Shown here piece by piece: positions 21,640 to 33,540 of a stretch of 64,000 nt of DNA; the stretch's first letter is position 1, and each line of letters begins with the position of its first letter. A program made the translations under genes and the position numbers. Source of the DNA: Thamnaconus septentrionalis. Taxonomy: Eukaryota > Chordata > Actinopteri > Tetraodontiformes > Monacanthidae. The DNA is taken from NCBI GenBank assembly GCA_009823395.1, contig CM020509.1:20775001-20839000 (forward strand). Reading direction: 5' to 3'. The notes below the pieces were generated by a model. It ran no database searches. It saw only the letters and a program-made list of their open reading frames with translations, and had not been told where the DNA came from.

Positions 21640-22570
21640 GTTTAGCTGGTGGGAGCAAAGTTTGTCTGGCCCTGGCCTCTGGAGGGACATCTGGGGATGG
21701 GCCGCCACCTGCATGGCCTGTCAACACGCTAAGGTGCACAGGCACAATAAGGCACCGCTGGAGCCGCTCCACATTCCAGAAAGAGGGTTTGACGATGTTA
21801 GTGTTGTTACCGCTTACCCCCTCCAGTGGATTTACTCACCTCCTGACCATTATGGACAGGACCACAAGGTGGCCGGAGGTTGTGTCCCAGTCATCCACCA
21901 CATTGGCAGAAATACCTCGGGTATTTGTCTAGGCTTGGGTGGCCCAGTTTGGTACACCTTCTTACCTAACCTCTGACAGGAGCACGCAGTTCACTTCAGA
22001 GCTGTGGATGACGGTAGCTGGGAACCTGGGGGTGGAGCTCCATAGGGCCACGGTGTACAATCCCCAGGTTAATGGATTGCTCGAATAGTTTCACCGCTCA
22101 ATGAAGGCTGCGCTCCGGGCCACACTCACAGACAGTAATTGGATAGACCGTTTGCCATGGATCTTGTTGGGCCTGTGTTCCGCTCCGAAAGAAGATCTGC
22201 AGTCTTAATCAGTGGAGCTTGTCTTTGGCCAGACACTGAGGGTACCGGGGGAGTTCCTCCCGGATGATCCAGTTTCCGGACCAGCCACAGATTGCCACCC
22301 TCTGTTCCGGGATGCCGCTAGCATTTTTACTCAAGTTCCTGCACATCACTGTCTTCCCCGGTTGTACATGCCGTAGGACCTGCTGTCGGACGGTGTGTTC
22401 ATCCACCATGATGCTCGTTGTTCTCCACTCCAGCATCCTTACGATGGCCCCTTTCGCATCCTGGAGGCTGGACCCGAGTCTTTTGTGGTGGATATGGGGG
22501 AAGTTCAGGGCGGGTTTTCAGAGATTGTCTGAAGTCTGCTCACATGGTTAGGGACAACATCTCATGTGTT
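21640..22570 (+). pseudogene. Gypsy integrase segment
   Basis: A CMACQHAK zinc-binding half precedes the core. In mixed frames the core reads a THLLTIMDRTTRWPE block, a QFGTPSYLTSDRSTQF block and an NGLLE block. These are the three positions of the D,D-35-E triad. Several stops (near 21930, 22088 and 22206) break it. The C-terminal part near 22430-22500 has a DGPFRILEAG motif of the retroelement chromo/SH3-like tail. Confidence 0.7.
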
Positions 22571-22780
22571 TGACTGGCCAAGGTCACTTTCTGTCCAGTG
22601 GGTCTCAGATTCCCCACCACTCCCCACCCATCCACCCTGATTATTCATTTTTTATTTTCCCACCTACATCTTCAGCCCAGAATTGATCTTCTGCTTCTCA
22701 GTCCAGAGGTTTAACTGGTGCTTGACATTTGTTTCTTTGAGTTCCTGCCTCAGCCCTTTAGCACGTCAACAACATCAGAT

Positions 22781-23929
22781 TTATTTTGTGGCATTTCCTT
22801 GGAGATGAAAATGGATTTGGCCTTGCAGCAGCTGTCTGAAGGAGCTGAGGATACAGGGATAAACACCTTTAATTCGACTCCGAAGATTCCATGGCGTTTC
22901 CACTGGCTGGTAGCTGTAGGGGACGTGGCCTGGTCGCTGGGGCGGGGATTCCAATGCCCCTGGATCTCCCCCCGCACCTCCTCTTGCACCGCCTACCCAC
23001 CAACACTCGGCTGAGACGCGTCCTGGTTTCCCTGAACAGTAGGGGGAGGCGGAGGACATTTCCCACAATGCCTTGCTGCTCCTCCTGGTGACCTGAGCTG
23101 CCGCTTCACTCACCAGCCGGCGATTCAGCAGAAAACAGCATCGAGAGCCAAAGACGGCGTTCCTCAAAGTGTGTGCAAGATTGTGTGTGTGTGTGTTAGA
23201 TTTGCTCCGTGCACTTTATAAAACACATCAAAGAGGCACGCAGTTCATTACCAGGAACAAAGTGCAGCAGCAGATGAAAATCCATCCGCTGCTAAAAATA
23301 GTCCCCAAGAAATGCAAATGTGCTGTGCCTTGGCCTGTGATTGGCTGTCTGGCAGCTGTTCTTCTACCCCGTGTGTGTGTATGTGAGTGTGTGTGAGAAT
23401 AATAATTATTTTTTTTTTAACTCAAAAGATTCTCCCCAACAGTTGTAACTCTAGTCAAAACTCGTTTGATTGGCAGATCCGGCAGAAGCTCCAACAAATG
23501 GTTACAATGGTAACACTGTGAATACTGTCGACAACCAAAAATCTCAATTCAAAAATAAAAAACAAACAAAACGAAAAGGCCAAAATTGAAAAACATAAAG
23601 GCTGCAGCAAAGTCACTCTTCTACAGATTGACCTTATTGTGCACATACAGGTTTCCACCAGAGGGGGCGCTGCAGCGTCAGAGGTCTTGGTCCTCACACC
23701 TTGTTGGGGAAAAAAGAAAGACAAACGTGAAAAAAAAACACACACACTGCAGTGTTTTCATGGAGAAAAGACAAAACATCAAAGTTTGGTGTGTGTTTTT
23801 TTTGTTTTGTTTTTTTTCAGACAGGATGTTGTGATTTCAACTTCCTGTCTGCTGCAGCTCCCCACCCCAGCTGGTTATTAGTTTCTCCTCTGATATTTGA
23901 TTTCCGTCTGTCGGCTGTGGAAGAATCTC

Positions 23930-23973
<44 letters not shown>

Positions 23974-24601
23974 GATATTGCGTTCCTTTGTCTGCGTGTG
24001 TTTTTTGTTACCACTCCTGTTTGTTGGTCTGTTTGTCGTCTTTTCCATTTGAACAGTTTTTTTCTTTTCTCAGAGCGGTGGCGGCTTCGCTCGCTCACCC
24101 GCTCTCTCGCTTGCCACATTTCTAATTTTATTAAATTTGAGCGTCTGATTATTTTCCCCGCCGTGGTGACACCAACTCCCGGCGGAGATCAAATAAAGTT
24201 TCATCTCATCTCAACCTGATGAAAGTGTGTCAGTCTCAGCTCGCCGCTTTATTTAGCCACCCCTCACCCCCCTCTCCTCCAGTCAAGCACCCCCACCCCC
24301 TCTCCTCCGCTGATGGACTTCCTGGAACATGATGATCTTGATTCACACTGCTTTTTTTTTGTTTGTTTGTTTGTTTTTGCTGTTACAAAAAATATTTAAA
24401 AAAAATAATCTGGCAAAAAATCTTTGAAATTGCTTCTTCATTTCAGTTGAAGTCAAGAGAAGTGAAGTGAACAGCTAGCAGGTTGATGATTGGTGGCTTT
24501 AAATCAGGGCCAAGTGGAGAAATAAAAAAAGAAAGAAGAACTGTTTTTCTCTTTAATTCCTAATTTCGTGTTCTTTCAAGATTAATTTGGAACACCGTAA
24601 G
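22781..24601. other. Non-coding spacer with microsatellites
   Basis: No gene recognised. Contains a short TG tract at 23180-23196, a (TA)n tract at 23932-23970 and a retroposon-like tail AATAAAGTTTCATCTCATCTCA at 24192-24213. Confidence 0.5.
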
Positions 24602-25128
24602 TGTTACGCTTGGAACGGGGTCTGGACTCAGGCGCGGACACAGGTCTCAGGAGGTAGAAAAAGGTGTCTTTTATTGCCAACAACCTTGCAGGACTGACAG
24701 CTGGACTGAAAAGCTAAACAAGAACAAAAAACGCTGGATCCTCCAGGAACACGGTCACAAAAGAAACGAAAACAAAATCACTACCAAAGGTAGGACACTG
24801 CAAACAGGCAGGGAACAAAAATCGCTAGGCTGGCTAGGCAGAGGCTAAAAACGGAAATAAAGGCAGCAAAGGCACTTGGAAAGGGAGCATAAATACACGG
24901 AACACAGGGCAGTAACTCTCGGGAGTGGCAACGAGACGTTCTGGCACGGAGGAGGAGGACTGCTGGACCTATATGCTGCTGCTGCTGATGGGGATTGTCT
25001 GCAGCTGGTCCTAATCAGCAGAACCTGCCTCAGCTGCTCCGTGCCAGCCCTGGGGAGAAAAGGGAAAGATTCCAAGCAGGAAGTAAGGGAAGAAACACAA
25101 AATAAAGGCACAAACAGGAAATATGACA
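24602..25128 (-). mobile_element. Solo Gypsy-type LTR with perfect 5-bp duplication
   Basis: The segment runs TGTTACGCTTGG to AAATATGACA and is flanked by GTAAG at 24597-24601 and GTAAG at 25129-25133. On the minus strand it reads TGTCAT to GTAACA and contains AATAAAAGACACC, a polyadenylation region, so transcription would run leftward. No internal sequence is left, so this is a solo LTR produced by recombination. Confidence 0.85.
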
Positions 25129-25133
25129 GTAAG

Positions 25134-26480
25134 ATCGGATAAGTTAAATTTACTTTAAAAAATTTGAGGAAACTGGTTGCCTTAAATAATTTAAGTAATA
25201 TGTAAATAAAACTTGAGTGAATTAAACTCAAATGGACAGCAACATTTACAAGAAATTATTTTACTTACAGAGCCACTCCTAAAGAAAGCAGACGGATCAT
25301 CTCCCAAGATGCCTATGTATTTAGGGACAAAGACAAAGGCAACTGATGTCTGTTGGCTCAGTGGTCTGGAGAGGACAAAGAAAACAACATAGTTTACTGA
25401 GTATACTCATATATATGTCTGGTAGATGTATCCAACCCCCAACAATTTGTTCTGACAAAACTTGCAAATCTTTAAGAGAAGACAGAAGAAGAGGACACTA
25501 AAGAAGAGGGCAGAAGATTAGAAAATGAGGCAGGAGTTGAGGGAAGGAAATAAGAGAATGGAAAGGAAAAGAGAGCAAGGCATATAAAGGAGGGTATAAA
25601 TATAAAGGGAAAGGAGAGAAACTTGCATTAGGTGAATACAAGGAGTTGGCAGATGTACACAACTCAACTTACCTTTGTCCGGCGTAAAAGCTCAGCCAAA
25701 AGCTGTCCAGTAAGGCCTTTCTTCTTCCTGAAGGAGAAACAGACAAGTGCATCAAAAAAGTTTTGTCTGAGGTTTTTCCCAACCACCCTGCTGAACTCGT
25801 AATAAACCTGAAACATGAAACACAGCAAACAATGTATAAGCCAGAGGCGATTGCTCTAAGACTGCAAGGGAAGCTCAACTTCCCCTAAAATGTCAGAAAA
25901 TAAGTGGTCAAATATGTACTGTTGTGTGTACATTTCATTGACTAAATATGCGATAGAACACGTTCATCTTTTGTTCACAATCAGCAACTTATCGCAGGTA
26001 ACTGACACGACATCTTTCTCATTCATCCCCGCAGCGTCACAGTGCTTAGACCGTGTAGACGCTGAGCGTCTATTGAATTCAATGGGGAAGCATTGAGTGG
26101 GTTGTTCCACTGCAACAAAACTCGACGGTCATTGGATAAATGCTGGGCTTTGTCCCGCCCATCGGACGCTCAGTGTATTTGGGGGTCTATGGAGCAGTGG
26201 GCTGGCCTCGGCTGGCCCGGACGCTCGGCTTCTGCATGATGAATTGATGGTGATGATTGGATCTGTTTGAGGGTGAATCCCTTTTTGATTGACAGTGAAA
26301 TGAGCGAATCAGCGATCTTAAGTATAAACATTAGCGGAAGCAGTTTTCAAGTTTTTCATTCTGGTGTTTTGAGTTGATCCCGAGACTCTACAGATCCTCT
26401 GAGCGACGTTGTCTTTGTTAAAAACCGTCTAGCGACAATTCTAGCTCTCCTGTGGGCTCACCAACCGCAGAGGAAGCCGT
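25134..26480. other. Non-coding spacer
   Basis: AT-rich at first, then balanced. No conserved gene recognised. Sequence from about 26180 to 26480 may be the untranslated start of the following LINE. Confidence 0.45.
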
Positions 26481-26489
26481 AGGGGTCGG

Positions 26490-27960
26490 GTGCAGTGTGG
26501 TTCGGGCGGCAGTCGAGGCGGAGGGCCTCGACAACCCGGGCTTGGGAGGTTGAGAGGTACCGGCTAGATATAGTCGGGCTCACCTCCACGCACAGCATGG
26601 GCTATGGAACCCAGCTCCTCGAGAAGGGCTGGACAATCCATTTTTCTGGCGTTGCCCGCGGTGAGCGGCGGCGGGCTGGTGTGGGCGTGCTTATTGCCCC
26701 ACAGCTTAGCCGCCACGTGTTGGAGTTCACCCCGGTGAACGAGAGGGTCGCGTCCCTGTGCCTTTGGGTTGGGGACAGGTCTCTCACTGTGATTTCGGCC
26801 TATGGCCCGAATAGCAGTGCAGAGTACCCGGCCTTCTTGGAGTCCTTGGGAGGGGTGCTGGATGGTGCTCCGACTGGGGACTCCGTTGTTCTGCTGGGGG
26901 ACTTCAACGCACATGTGGGCAACGACAGTGCGACCTGGAGAGGCGTGATTGGGAGGAACTGCCTCCTTGTTCTGAACCCGAATGATGTTCTGTTGCTGGA
27001 CTTCTGTGCTAGTCACAGTTTGTCCGTGACGAACACCATGTTCGAGCACAGGGGTGTCCACCGGTGCACTTGGCATAAGGATGCCCTGGGGCGGAGGTCG
27101 ATGATCGACTTTGTCGTTGTGTCGTCTGACCTCCGTCCCTGTGTCTTGGACACTCGGGAGGAGAGAGGGGCTGTGCTGTCAACTGATCACTACCTGGTGG
27201 TGAGCTGGATCCGCTGGCGGGGGAGGAGACCGGAAAGACCCAGTAGACCCAAACGTATTGTGAGGGTCTGTTGGGAACGTCTGGTTGAGCCCTCTGTCAG
27301 TGCGGTCTTCAACTCCCACCTCCGGGAGAGCTTCTCCCAGATCCCTGGGGAGGTTGGAGACATTGAGTCCGAATGGACCATGATCTCCTCCTCTAATGTT
27401 AACGCGGCTGCTCGCAGTTGTGGTCGTAAGGTCTCCGGTGCCTGTCGTGGCGGTAATCCCACTTCCACATCTCAATCCTGCCGTCACGTCTTCCGCGGAG
27501 GAGAAAGAGGCGGGGGCCTCAGGGGAGGACTTGCCCATTACCCAAGCCGAAGTCACCGAGGCGATTGAGAAGCTCCTTGGTGGCAAGGCTCCGGGGGTGG
27601 ATGAGATCCGCCCTGAGTACCTCAAGTCTCTGGATGTGCAGGGACTGTTGTGGCTGACACATCTCTTTAACATCGCGTGGCGGTCGGGGACAGTGCCTCT
27701 GGACTGGCAGACCGGGGTGGTGGTTCCTCTTTTTAAAAAGGGGGACCGGAGGGTGTGCTCTAATTATAGAGGGATCACACTCCTCAGCCTCCCCGGTAAA
27801 GTCTATTCCAGGGTGCTGGAGAGGAGGATACGGCCGATAGTCGAACCTCGGAGATTCAGGAGGAACAGTGCGGGTTCCGTCCGGGTCGTGGAACACTGGA
27901 CCAGCTCCATACTCTCCGCCGGGTGCTCGAGGGCTCATGGGAGTTCGGCAAGGGAGTGGG
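26490..27960 (+). mobile_element. Rex3-like (RTE clade) LINE, internally deleted
   Basis: The first frame (26495-27568) is an apurinic endonuclease: LDIVGLTSTHSMG, then SAYGPNSSAEYPAFLE, then VLLGDFNAHVGN, then a RRSMIDFVVVSS block and the catalytic-type STDHYLVVSW. At about 27455 the text jumps to the start of reverse transcriptase in another frame (GGKAPGVDEIRPEYLKSL, then WQTGVVVPLFKKGDRR, then NYRGITLLSLPGKVY). The linker normally present is missing. The copy ends near 27960, before the YXDD active site. The 20 bases at 27705-27724 match a published Rex3 primer site as I remember it. Confidence 0.85.
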
Positions 27961-27974
27961 CACCAAGATTATCA

Positions 27975-28720
27975 GCTTCAACTAACACAACTGTACTTTT
28001 CACACTTACACCAATCTGCATTCCTTTGGGATCTGAACTTTTTCTGACATAGCTTTGTCTAAAACATCACCTTTACTTAGCAGCTTCTGGACTTACCAAT
28101 GGAAACTCTGCGCACATAGGCTGCTGTCTTTTTAGCAGGTCCTAAGGGTCCATCTTTGACACAATACATTATGCTGCTTTCTGACACTGGCACATAATTA
28201 TTTTCACAACTGTTTCATCCATGCTAGTACGGGCTTTAGTTTGGTTTGAATGAGTGGTTGTGACAACTTTTTGATCTGACAAAGCTGCTGAATTACTTCT
28301 TGGACAGCACTTTCTGGTATGTGTAGAACCGTTTGCATTTTTAGAAAAGGAGATGCTAAGATGTGCTCAAGCTGTTTATGTAAATCATGAAGATCACTTT
28401 CACTTGTTACTTCAAACACTTCTTCTAAGTCCTCCATATCACCTGCGTCTGACATTTGCTCTTGTGCAGCCCTATTGTCATGGCTGACAAAATGATCATC
28501 ACGAATGACTTCTACCTTAAACCTCATTAAATTTTGTCCGTTGTGTACTTCACACTTGTGTGCTTTGAAAGACTGCTTTCAAACTTACAGTCTTTGTAAG
28601 GGCACTTGACTTTATGGTTCACTTTTAGATGTGCAGAATACAGGTGAGTGAAGAAGTCATTCTCGGAACAAGATTCAGCAAACCCACATGACAGACAGCT
28701 AAACTTAACTGGTACATATG
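27975..28720 (-). pseudogene. Zinc-finger fish multicopy-family pseudogene
   Basis: Reading leftward from 28720: a C2H2-like segment FSCLSCGFAESCSENDFFTHL followed by CPYKDCKFESSL, then after a frameshift the frame 28527-28204. That frame has an acidic stretch and a helical segment ending LKMQTVLHIPESAVQEVIQQL. Further left, a piece with YCVKDGPLGPAKKTAAYVRRV ends in a donor-like GTAAGT at about 28102. I recognise this order (zinc fingers, PESAxxxIIxxL helix, VKxGPLG box) from uncharacterised, highly multicopy fish proteins. Function is not known to me. Two or more frameshifts make this copy a pseudogene. Confidence 0.55.
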
Positions 28721-28731
28721 TGCCTGGTGGC

Positions 28732-28860
28732 TAGGGTTGCCAACCGTCCTGTGAAAAATGGAATCGTCCCGTATTCAGAAACAAAAGCACGCATCCCGTA
28801 TTGAGTTTACAAGGGACGCACTTTGTCCCGTGTTATCGTGAAAATCGAGAATAGTGTGTT
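28732..28860. mobile_element. hAT-like terminal fragment
   Basis: Starts TAGGGTTGCCAACCGTCCTG, an end typical of hAT non-autonomous elements, and continues with repeated GTCCCGTATT text. No matching right end is found. Confidence 0.4.
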
Positions 28861-28909
28861 ATATGTAGAATGAATGAATACAAGCAGGGTGCTCTTTCAG
28901 AATATGTAC

Positions 28910-29116
28910 GTGTAGTATCTTTGCTTCCACTGGGTGAACTCCTGTAGCATCCACTTTATATCCCAGGTACTGCACCTCATCGGCCAGCAGGGTGCACTTG
29001 CTCCTCTTCAGCCTGAGGCCAGCGTCTTCGAGTCTGGTCAACACCTTATCTAGGTTCTGGAGATGTAATTCCTTAGTTGGCCCCATCACCAAAATATCAT
29101 CTAAATATGCATCTCA
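28910..29116 (-). pseudogene. Gypsy reverse-transcriptase fragment
   Basis: Minus strand reads AYLDDILVMG (the YXDD catalytic box), then a KVLTRLEDAGLRLKRSKCTL stretch and VQYLGYKVDATGVHP. This is the palm-to-thumb part of a Ty3/Gypsy RT, about 65 codons, open throughout. Nothing else of the element is present. Because it is cut on both sides, its origin (deletion relic or capture) cannot be told. Confidence 0.8.
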
Positions 29117-29153
29117 TAGGCATCTAATAAAAGTGAGCGAAGTCGGAATCCGA

Positions 29154-29190
29154 CGAGTCACTCACTCACTCACTCACTCACTCACTCTCT
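29154..29190. repeat. (TCAC)n microsatellite
   Basis: Eight TCAC units followed by CT dinucleotides. Confidence 0.9.
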
Positions 29191-29367
29191 CTCACGCACA
29201 CAGTGGCATGCACAGATGTTTTAGGGAGATGGTGCTCAAGTGGAAAAAAGAGGGAACCTCGTGCGGTGCGTTAAACAGCCGACTGTGAGATTTATTACAG
29301 GTATATTATATTACCATTTCATACATATGCAATTCTGTCATAATTGCACATGTATTGATTCTAAAAG

Positions 29368-29404
29368 GACTGCATATGACTATTGGCAATAGTCATATGC
29401 AGTC
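29368..29404. repeat. 37-bp perfect palindrome
   Basis: Arms of 18 bases, 29368-29385 and 29387-29404, are exact reverse complements around a single central G. The arm begins GACTGCATATGACTATTG. Confidence 0.95.
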
Positions 29405-31330
29405 TGATGCCGATGTTTAATGATATTTAACATATTGGTTTCTGCTAAATTACTGTACAATTCAAATAGGGAACAACAGAGCATTGAGAATTAAAATTGC
29501 AATGCCACATGATGCATCGTTTAGTGTTTATAAAATCAATAACTGACGAAATAATGACTTGAGTGAGAATGACCATTGATTGACTGAATATTTAATTTGT
29601 ATTTAACAGTTTGTAAACTGCAAGTTAATTAAAATACAACAGTGATCACACAAAAATACATATATAAAATAAATACATATATACAAGGGTTTCCATTGTG
29701 GCCCTGTTATCATTGCCTTTCTCCTAGTCTTATTTTAGAGGAGCATCCTCTGTGCCACATGTTTCATCTCTGTGCTAGGACTTCTTAAAAAACTTAACTT
29801 CTTCACAACATAATATGATAGTTATAGTTTGGCAGTTTTATTTAGGGGCTAGGGGTTTAAACAATACACTTGTTTCGTTTCATTTGTTACCTGGCTCGCC
29901 TGGTCGTCACTTCGGCACGTTAAGAGAATGACGTCGGTGATTGATTGACTATTATTCAGTTAAAGCCGGCCGGGCACGACGCTGCGCGCGACAGGCAGTG
30001 GAGGATTCATGTCGGTGTGTGTTGCTGCTGCAGCCTGCCGCACTCACTCTCTCTCTCTCTCACACACTGATTGCTGCTGCGTGCTGCTGCTGTGTGCGCA
30101 GTCATGTTGAGATCAAGCTCAGGGAAGGCAGCGAGGGGCAAGGGGTGGAGGGGGAGGGGCACCGCGCCGACTCGAGAAGGGGAGACGCTGACAAACCCAC
30201 TCACATTTTGGTTCATAAATGTGTATTAATCCTTAATTGAGCGATGACACGATAGGCCACTACTCTGCAAAAAAAAAAGAACTTTCAAAAAAGGGAACAT
30301 TGCTCCAGAGGGAAAAAGGGCAGGTGCTCCAGTACCACCTCTTGTCTATTTGTGCACGTCCCTGCACACACACACCCCTTGCCTGTTTTCAAAATCAAAT
30401 CAAAATAATAATAAAAATAAAACACACCTTTCCTTAAGAATGAGCATGCAAATATGTGTTTGTGTGTGTCCGTGTGCACAATAACAACTTTATTTGTTAT
30501 TGTTGCTGCTCGAGTGAACACTCTCCAATCTGTTTTAAGGATTACAGGGGTAGACGATAAGGGAAATTGTCACCGGGCCTCCGGATTAAAAACATTTCTT
30601 TTTTTGAGGTAGGTTTACAAAAGTGTAGCAAAAATGTGCAAATACATAAATCAAAAGCGTAAGTACACTTATTCCAACAGTGCATCACTCAAGCAAAATA
30701 AGTTCTTCCTCCATCTCCTCCTCAGTTGGCTGATTTTTGTGCCCCCCCTCCTGATGCCAAGGCAGTATAACCTGGGCGTCTGCTTCTGGGCCCTGACTGC
30801 CACCAGCTCAGAACAACCTTCCCCACAGTTTACATGCACACAAGCTTAATCAGGAGGTATTTATCATTCATTAAGTATTAAAATAATTGTATCGAAATAA
30901 TTCCAAGATATGATTAACATTATAAATAGAAATAATAATTCAAACGACGTTATTTTCTCCGTAGTTACACAGCAGTGTGTATGTGTTATCACATATTCAT
31001 ACACATTAACTTTTCTCTAAAGGACCGTTTCTTTAAAATCACACATGGTGTGATGGTGCAGCGCCGCAAGTTTACTCCCTGAAGGTGGAAGAAGAAGAAG
31101 AAGAAGACCTGAAGCATGACGTGTTTAAATAAGCAGCAGCTCGCTAACAACATTAGCACCACTGAGAATAGAAGGAAAGATCACTCGTGAAAAGACACGG
31201 CAGAGTTGATATTGCTGTTTGAATTATTTAGAGTTGGATTAGGGAAGCAATGGAGATCAGAAGACGAGGCTCGGGGACCATTAACCGGGACGAAGGAGCG
31301 TACATGCTCTCTTAAACCTGGAGCGGCGAA
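29405..31330. other. Non-coding region, partly repetitive
   Basis: No gene recognised. 30985-31260 resembles 47895-48080, sharing TTTAAATAAGCAGCAGCTCGC-like and AACATTAGC blocks, so it is a fragment of the same interspersed repeat. A (GAA)n stretch lies at 31088-31107. Confidence 0.5.
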
Positions 31331-31336
31331 CGAATG

Positions 31337-31822
31337 TGTTACGGCCTTGAGCCGCTAGTGCATCGTGCATTCCCTGGTGTGTGTCTGCAGGCTCCGTCGA
31401 TTGGCCCTGGGGATCACGTGCGCAGTCCACGGAGGAGGACTGGGCAGCAACCAGCCAATCAGAGCACACCTGCCGCAAGCTCCGGTATAAAAGGCTGGAG
31501 CTCCCTGAGAGCGATGGCAGACACCCTCAGAACACCACTCTGTCTTATTATAACGACAACCTTAGTTGTTAGATTTCTACAGTGGACGTTGCTTTTCTTG
31601 TTTGTTAGTAGGCCGTATCGCCATCCTTAGTCGTAGCTCCTTTTTTTTTTTCAGAGTCCTCTTTTGGTTTTGATAATTTATTGATTTGATGGCACTCACG
31701 CTGGCCCTTTCTGTTTGACACTATTACTTGTTTACATTGAAAATGGTCATTAATAAATATCCATTATCCTCATTATTTGCAATCTGATTCCACCAATCCC
31801 CTCACGAGCTTGGTACGTAACA
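31337..31822 (+). mobile_element. Solo LTR with CCAAT and TATA boxes
   Basis: Begins TGTTACGGCC and ends GGTACGTAACA. An AGCCAATCAG box is at about 31453 and a GTATAAAAGG box at about 31484, 30 bases apart, followed by the expected start region. AATAAATATCC near 31755 is a polyadenylation candidate. The flanks GAATG and GAACA match at three of five bases, so the target duplication is unclear. A Gypsy-type LTR is likely. Confidence 0.65.
31483..31494 (+). promoter_or_regulatory. TATA box of the solo LTR
   Basis: GGTATAAAAGGC about 25-30 bases downstream of an inverted-CCAAT-type AGCCAATCAG. This is a plausible intact retrotransposon promoter. Confidence 0.55.
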
Positions 31823-31975
31823 GAACAGCGGGAGGCGTGGCCCAAAAATCTGTATCTTGTTTTTTGTTGTTTGTTTGTTTTTTTTTTGTTTTCTTGCGTT
31901 GGTTGCTTGTTTGTCTGTAATAAGTGTGTATGTCTGCTTTTTATCTTTTGATCTGGACCGTGAGTCTGTTTATAA

Positions 31976-32016
31976 AATCTATCTATCTATCTATTATTAT
32001 TATTATTATTATTAGG
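31976..32016. repeat. (TCTA)n and (TTA)n microsatellite
   Basis: Four TCTA units, then seven TTA units. Confidence 0.9.
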
Positions 32017-32150
32017 AGAAAACCAGCAGCCAACACAGGAAGTGGGTTAACACGTCGTTAACAAGCCTTGCCGCCCCACAAGCAGGAAAATAAACATGTA
32101 ATGAGGAGAAATATGACATCAAATATACATTAAAAGTAACATAAATTAAC

Positions 32151-32151
<1 letters not shown>

Positions 32152-32189
<38 letters not shown>
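32152..32189. repeat. (TG)n microsatellite
   Basis: About 19 perfect TG units. Confidence 0.95.
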
Positions 32190-32192
<3 letters not shown>

Positions 32193-33540
32193 AGAATGCC
32201 TTGCTGCAGCTGTAGTGTGACAGCGTCTCATCTCCTCAGTGTTGGAACTTTGTGTCCTCATGACTTTTTCACTGGCACGGAGGAACATTGTTTTATTATT
32301 TTAATATTTTATCTGCTGTGCTGATAAACAGTCGAATAATAATAAACCACAGGAAAAGTGTCAATGTGTCAGGAAGGGAAGGACTTCCTGCTCCAGATCT
32401 TTACCATCATTATTATTATTGAAATAAGCATATTTTCTCCCCAAACTAAAAATCTAAAATTCAAAAACTTGCTTTGTTTTTATTTAAAATTTCAATAAAT
32501 TTAATTGATGTCTGCTCTCGTCCTCACTTCCTGTTTTATTTCCTTACTTCCTTCCTCCTCTCTGAATTCCTCCCACTGTGTGATTGGTCGTCTGCGTCTC
32601 GTTCTTTGCCCCGCCCCCTCTCCTCCTCCTTCAGCACTGTTTTATTTCGTGTTGTGTATTTCTAGCTATTTTTGGTGTTTGAGTCTTTGTCGTTGTTGTT
32701 CTGTACCGTCAAAGTCAAGATGACAATAGTTTCACGACTTGACTGACTGCTCACCTTGATGTAAAGCCACCTGGTGGTCATAAACTGTACTGAAAACATT
32801 TTTTTTTCTTTTTACGTACATATAATCACAAAGAAAGACGAGTGAAAAGAGACATTGTTAAAACAGCAGTTGGAAAAATATTATCTTGGAATGCTGGAGC
32901 TTGTTTTCTTCCCTTATGTGAGGTTGTTTTGGACTTTATGCTCTTCGGGACGTTCAGGACCTTCTCTTTTCAACCTGACTGCTTTCATCTCGGCCGGCTC
33001 GTCAGTGTGAAAACTGTAGAAAAAAAATTGGATGAAAATGGATAAATTTGCGATGGTATATTGTGCAACATGGTGTTTATTTACATGGCCGGTTGAAGAC
33101 CCTCAGGGGAGGGTGGGTTCGGGGTGATGGGGTCGGGGGTGGGGGGTCTATTTTCTGCCGGCTGCTCCCCCTGATTGGTCCTGAAAGATCAATCAGCGCC
33201 TCCCGTTCGGCATGAACCAGCTCCAATCAGAAGAAGACGCTCCGTTTTCTCCCCTAATCACCTCATTTTCCTCTGCGACAGGAAGTCAAATCCCTGCACT
33301 TCCCGCTTGTCTCGGCCGTAATGATTGGGGGGGGGAGGGCTCCGCCTCCTCCTCATGCATCCAGTCAGCTGCTTCTTGCGTGAAGGCTCAGCGGACACAG
33401 AGGACCAGGAACTGGAGGTCTCTGCCAACTGCTTGTCTGAGCAGGAAGAGAAAAAAAAAACAAAAAACTGGTGAACATTCATTCTTGCCGATTTACTAGG
33501 AAACATTTACATCAAATGAAATACTTTTGACATCGTCATC
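32190..33540. other. Non-coding spacer
   Basis: No gene or element recognised. Contains a poly-G run near 33130-33150. Confidence 0.45.

Larger units (their letters stand above)
19990..22780 (+). mobile_element. Gypsy retrotransposon remnant without RT
   Basis: In order on the plus strand: a gag-like frame, a protease relic, RNase H and integrase parts, all broken by stops and frameshifts. The reverse-transcriptase core is absent. No LTR is seen on either side. The gag-to-integrase order is that of the Ty3/Gypsy group. Confidence 0.75.
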
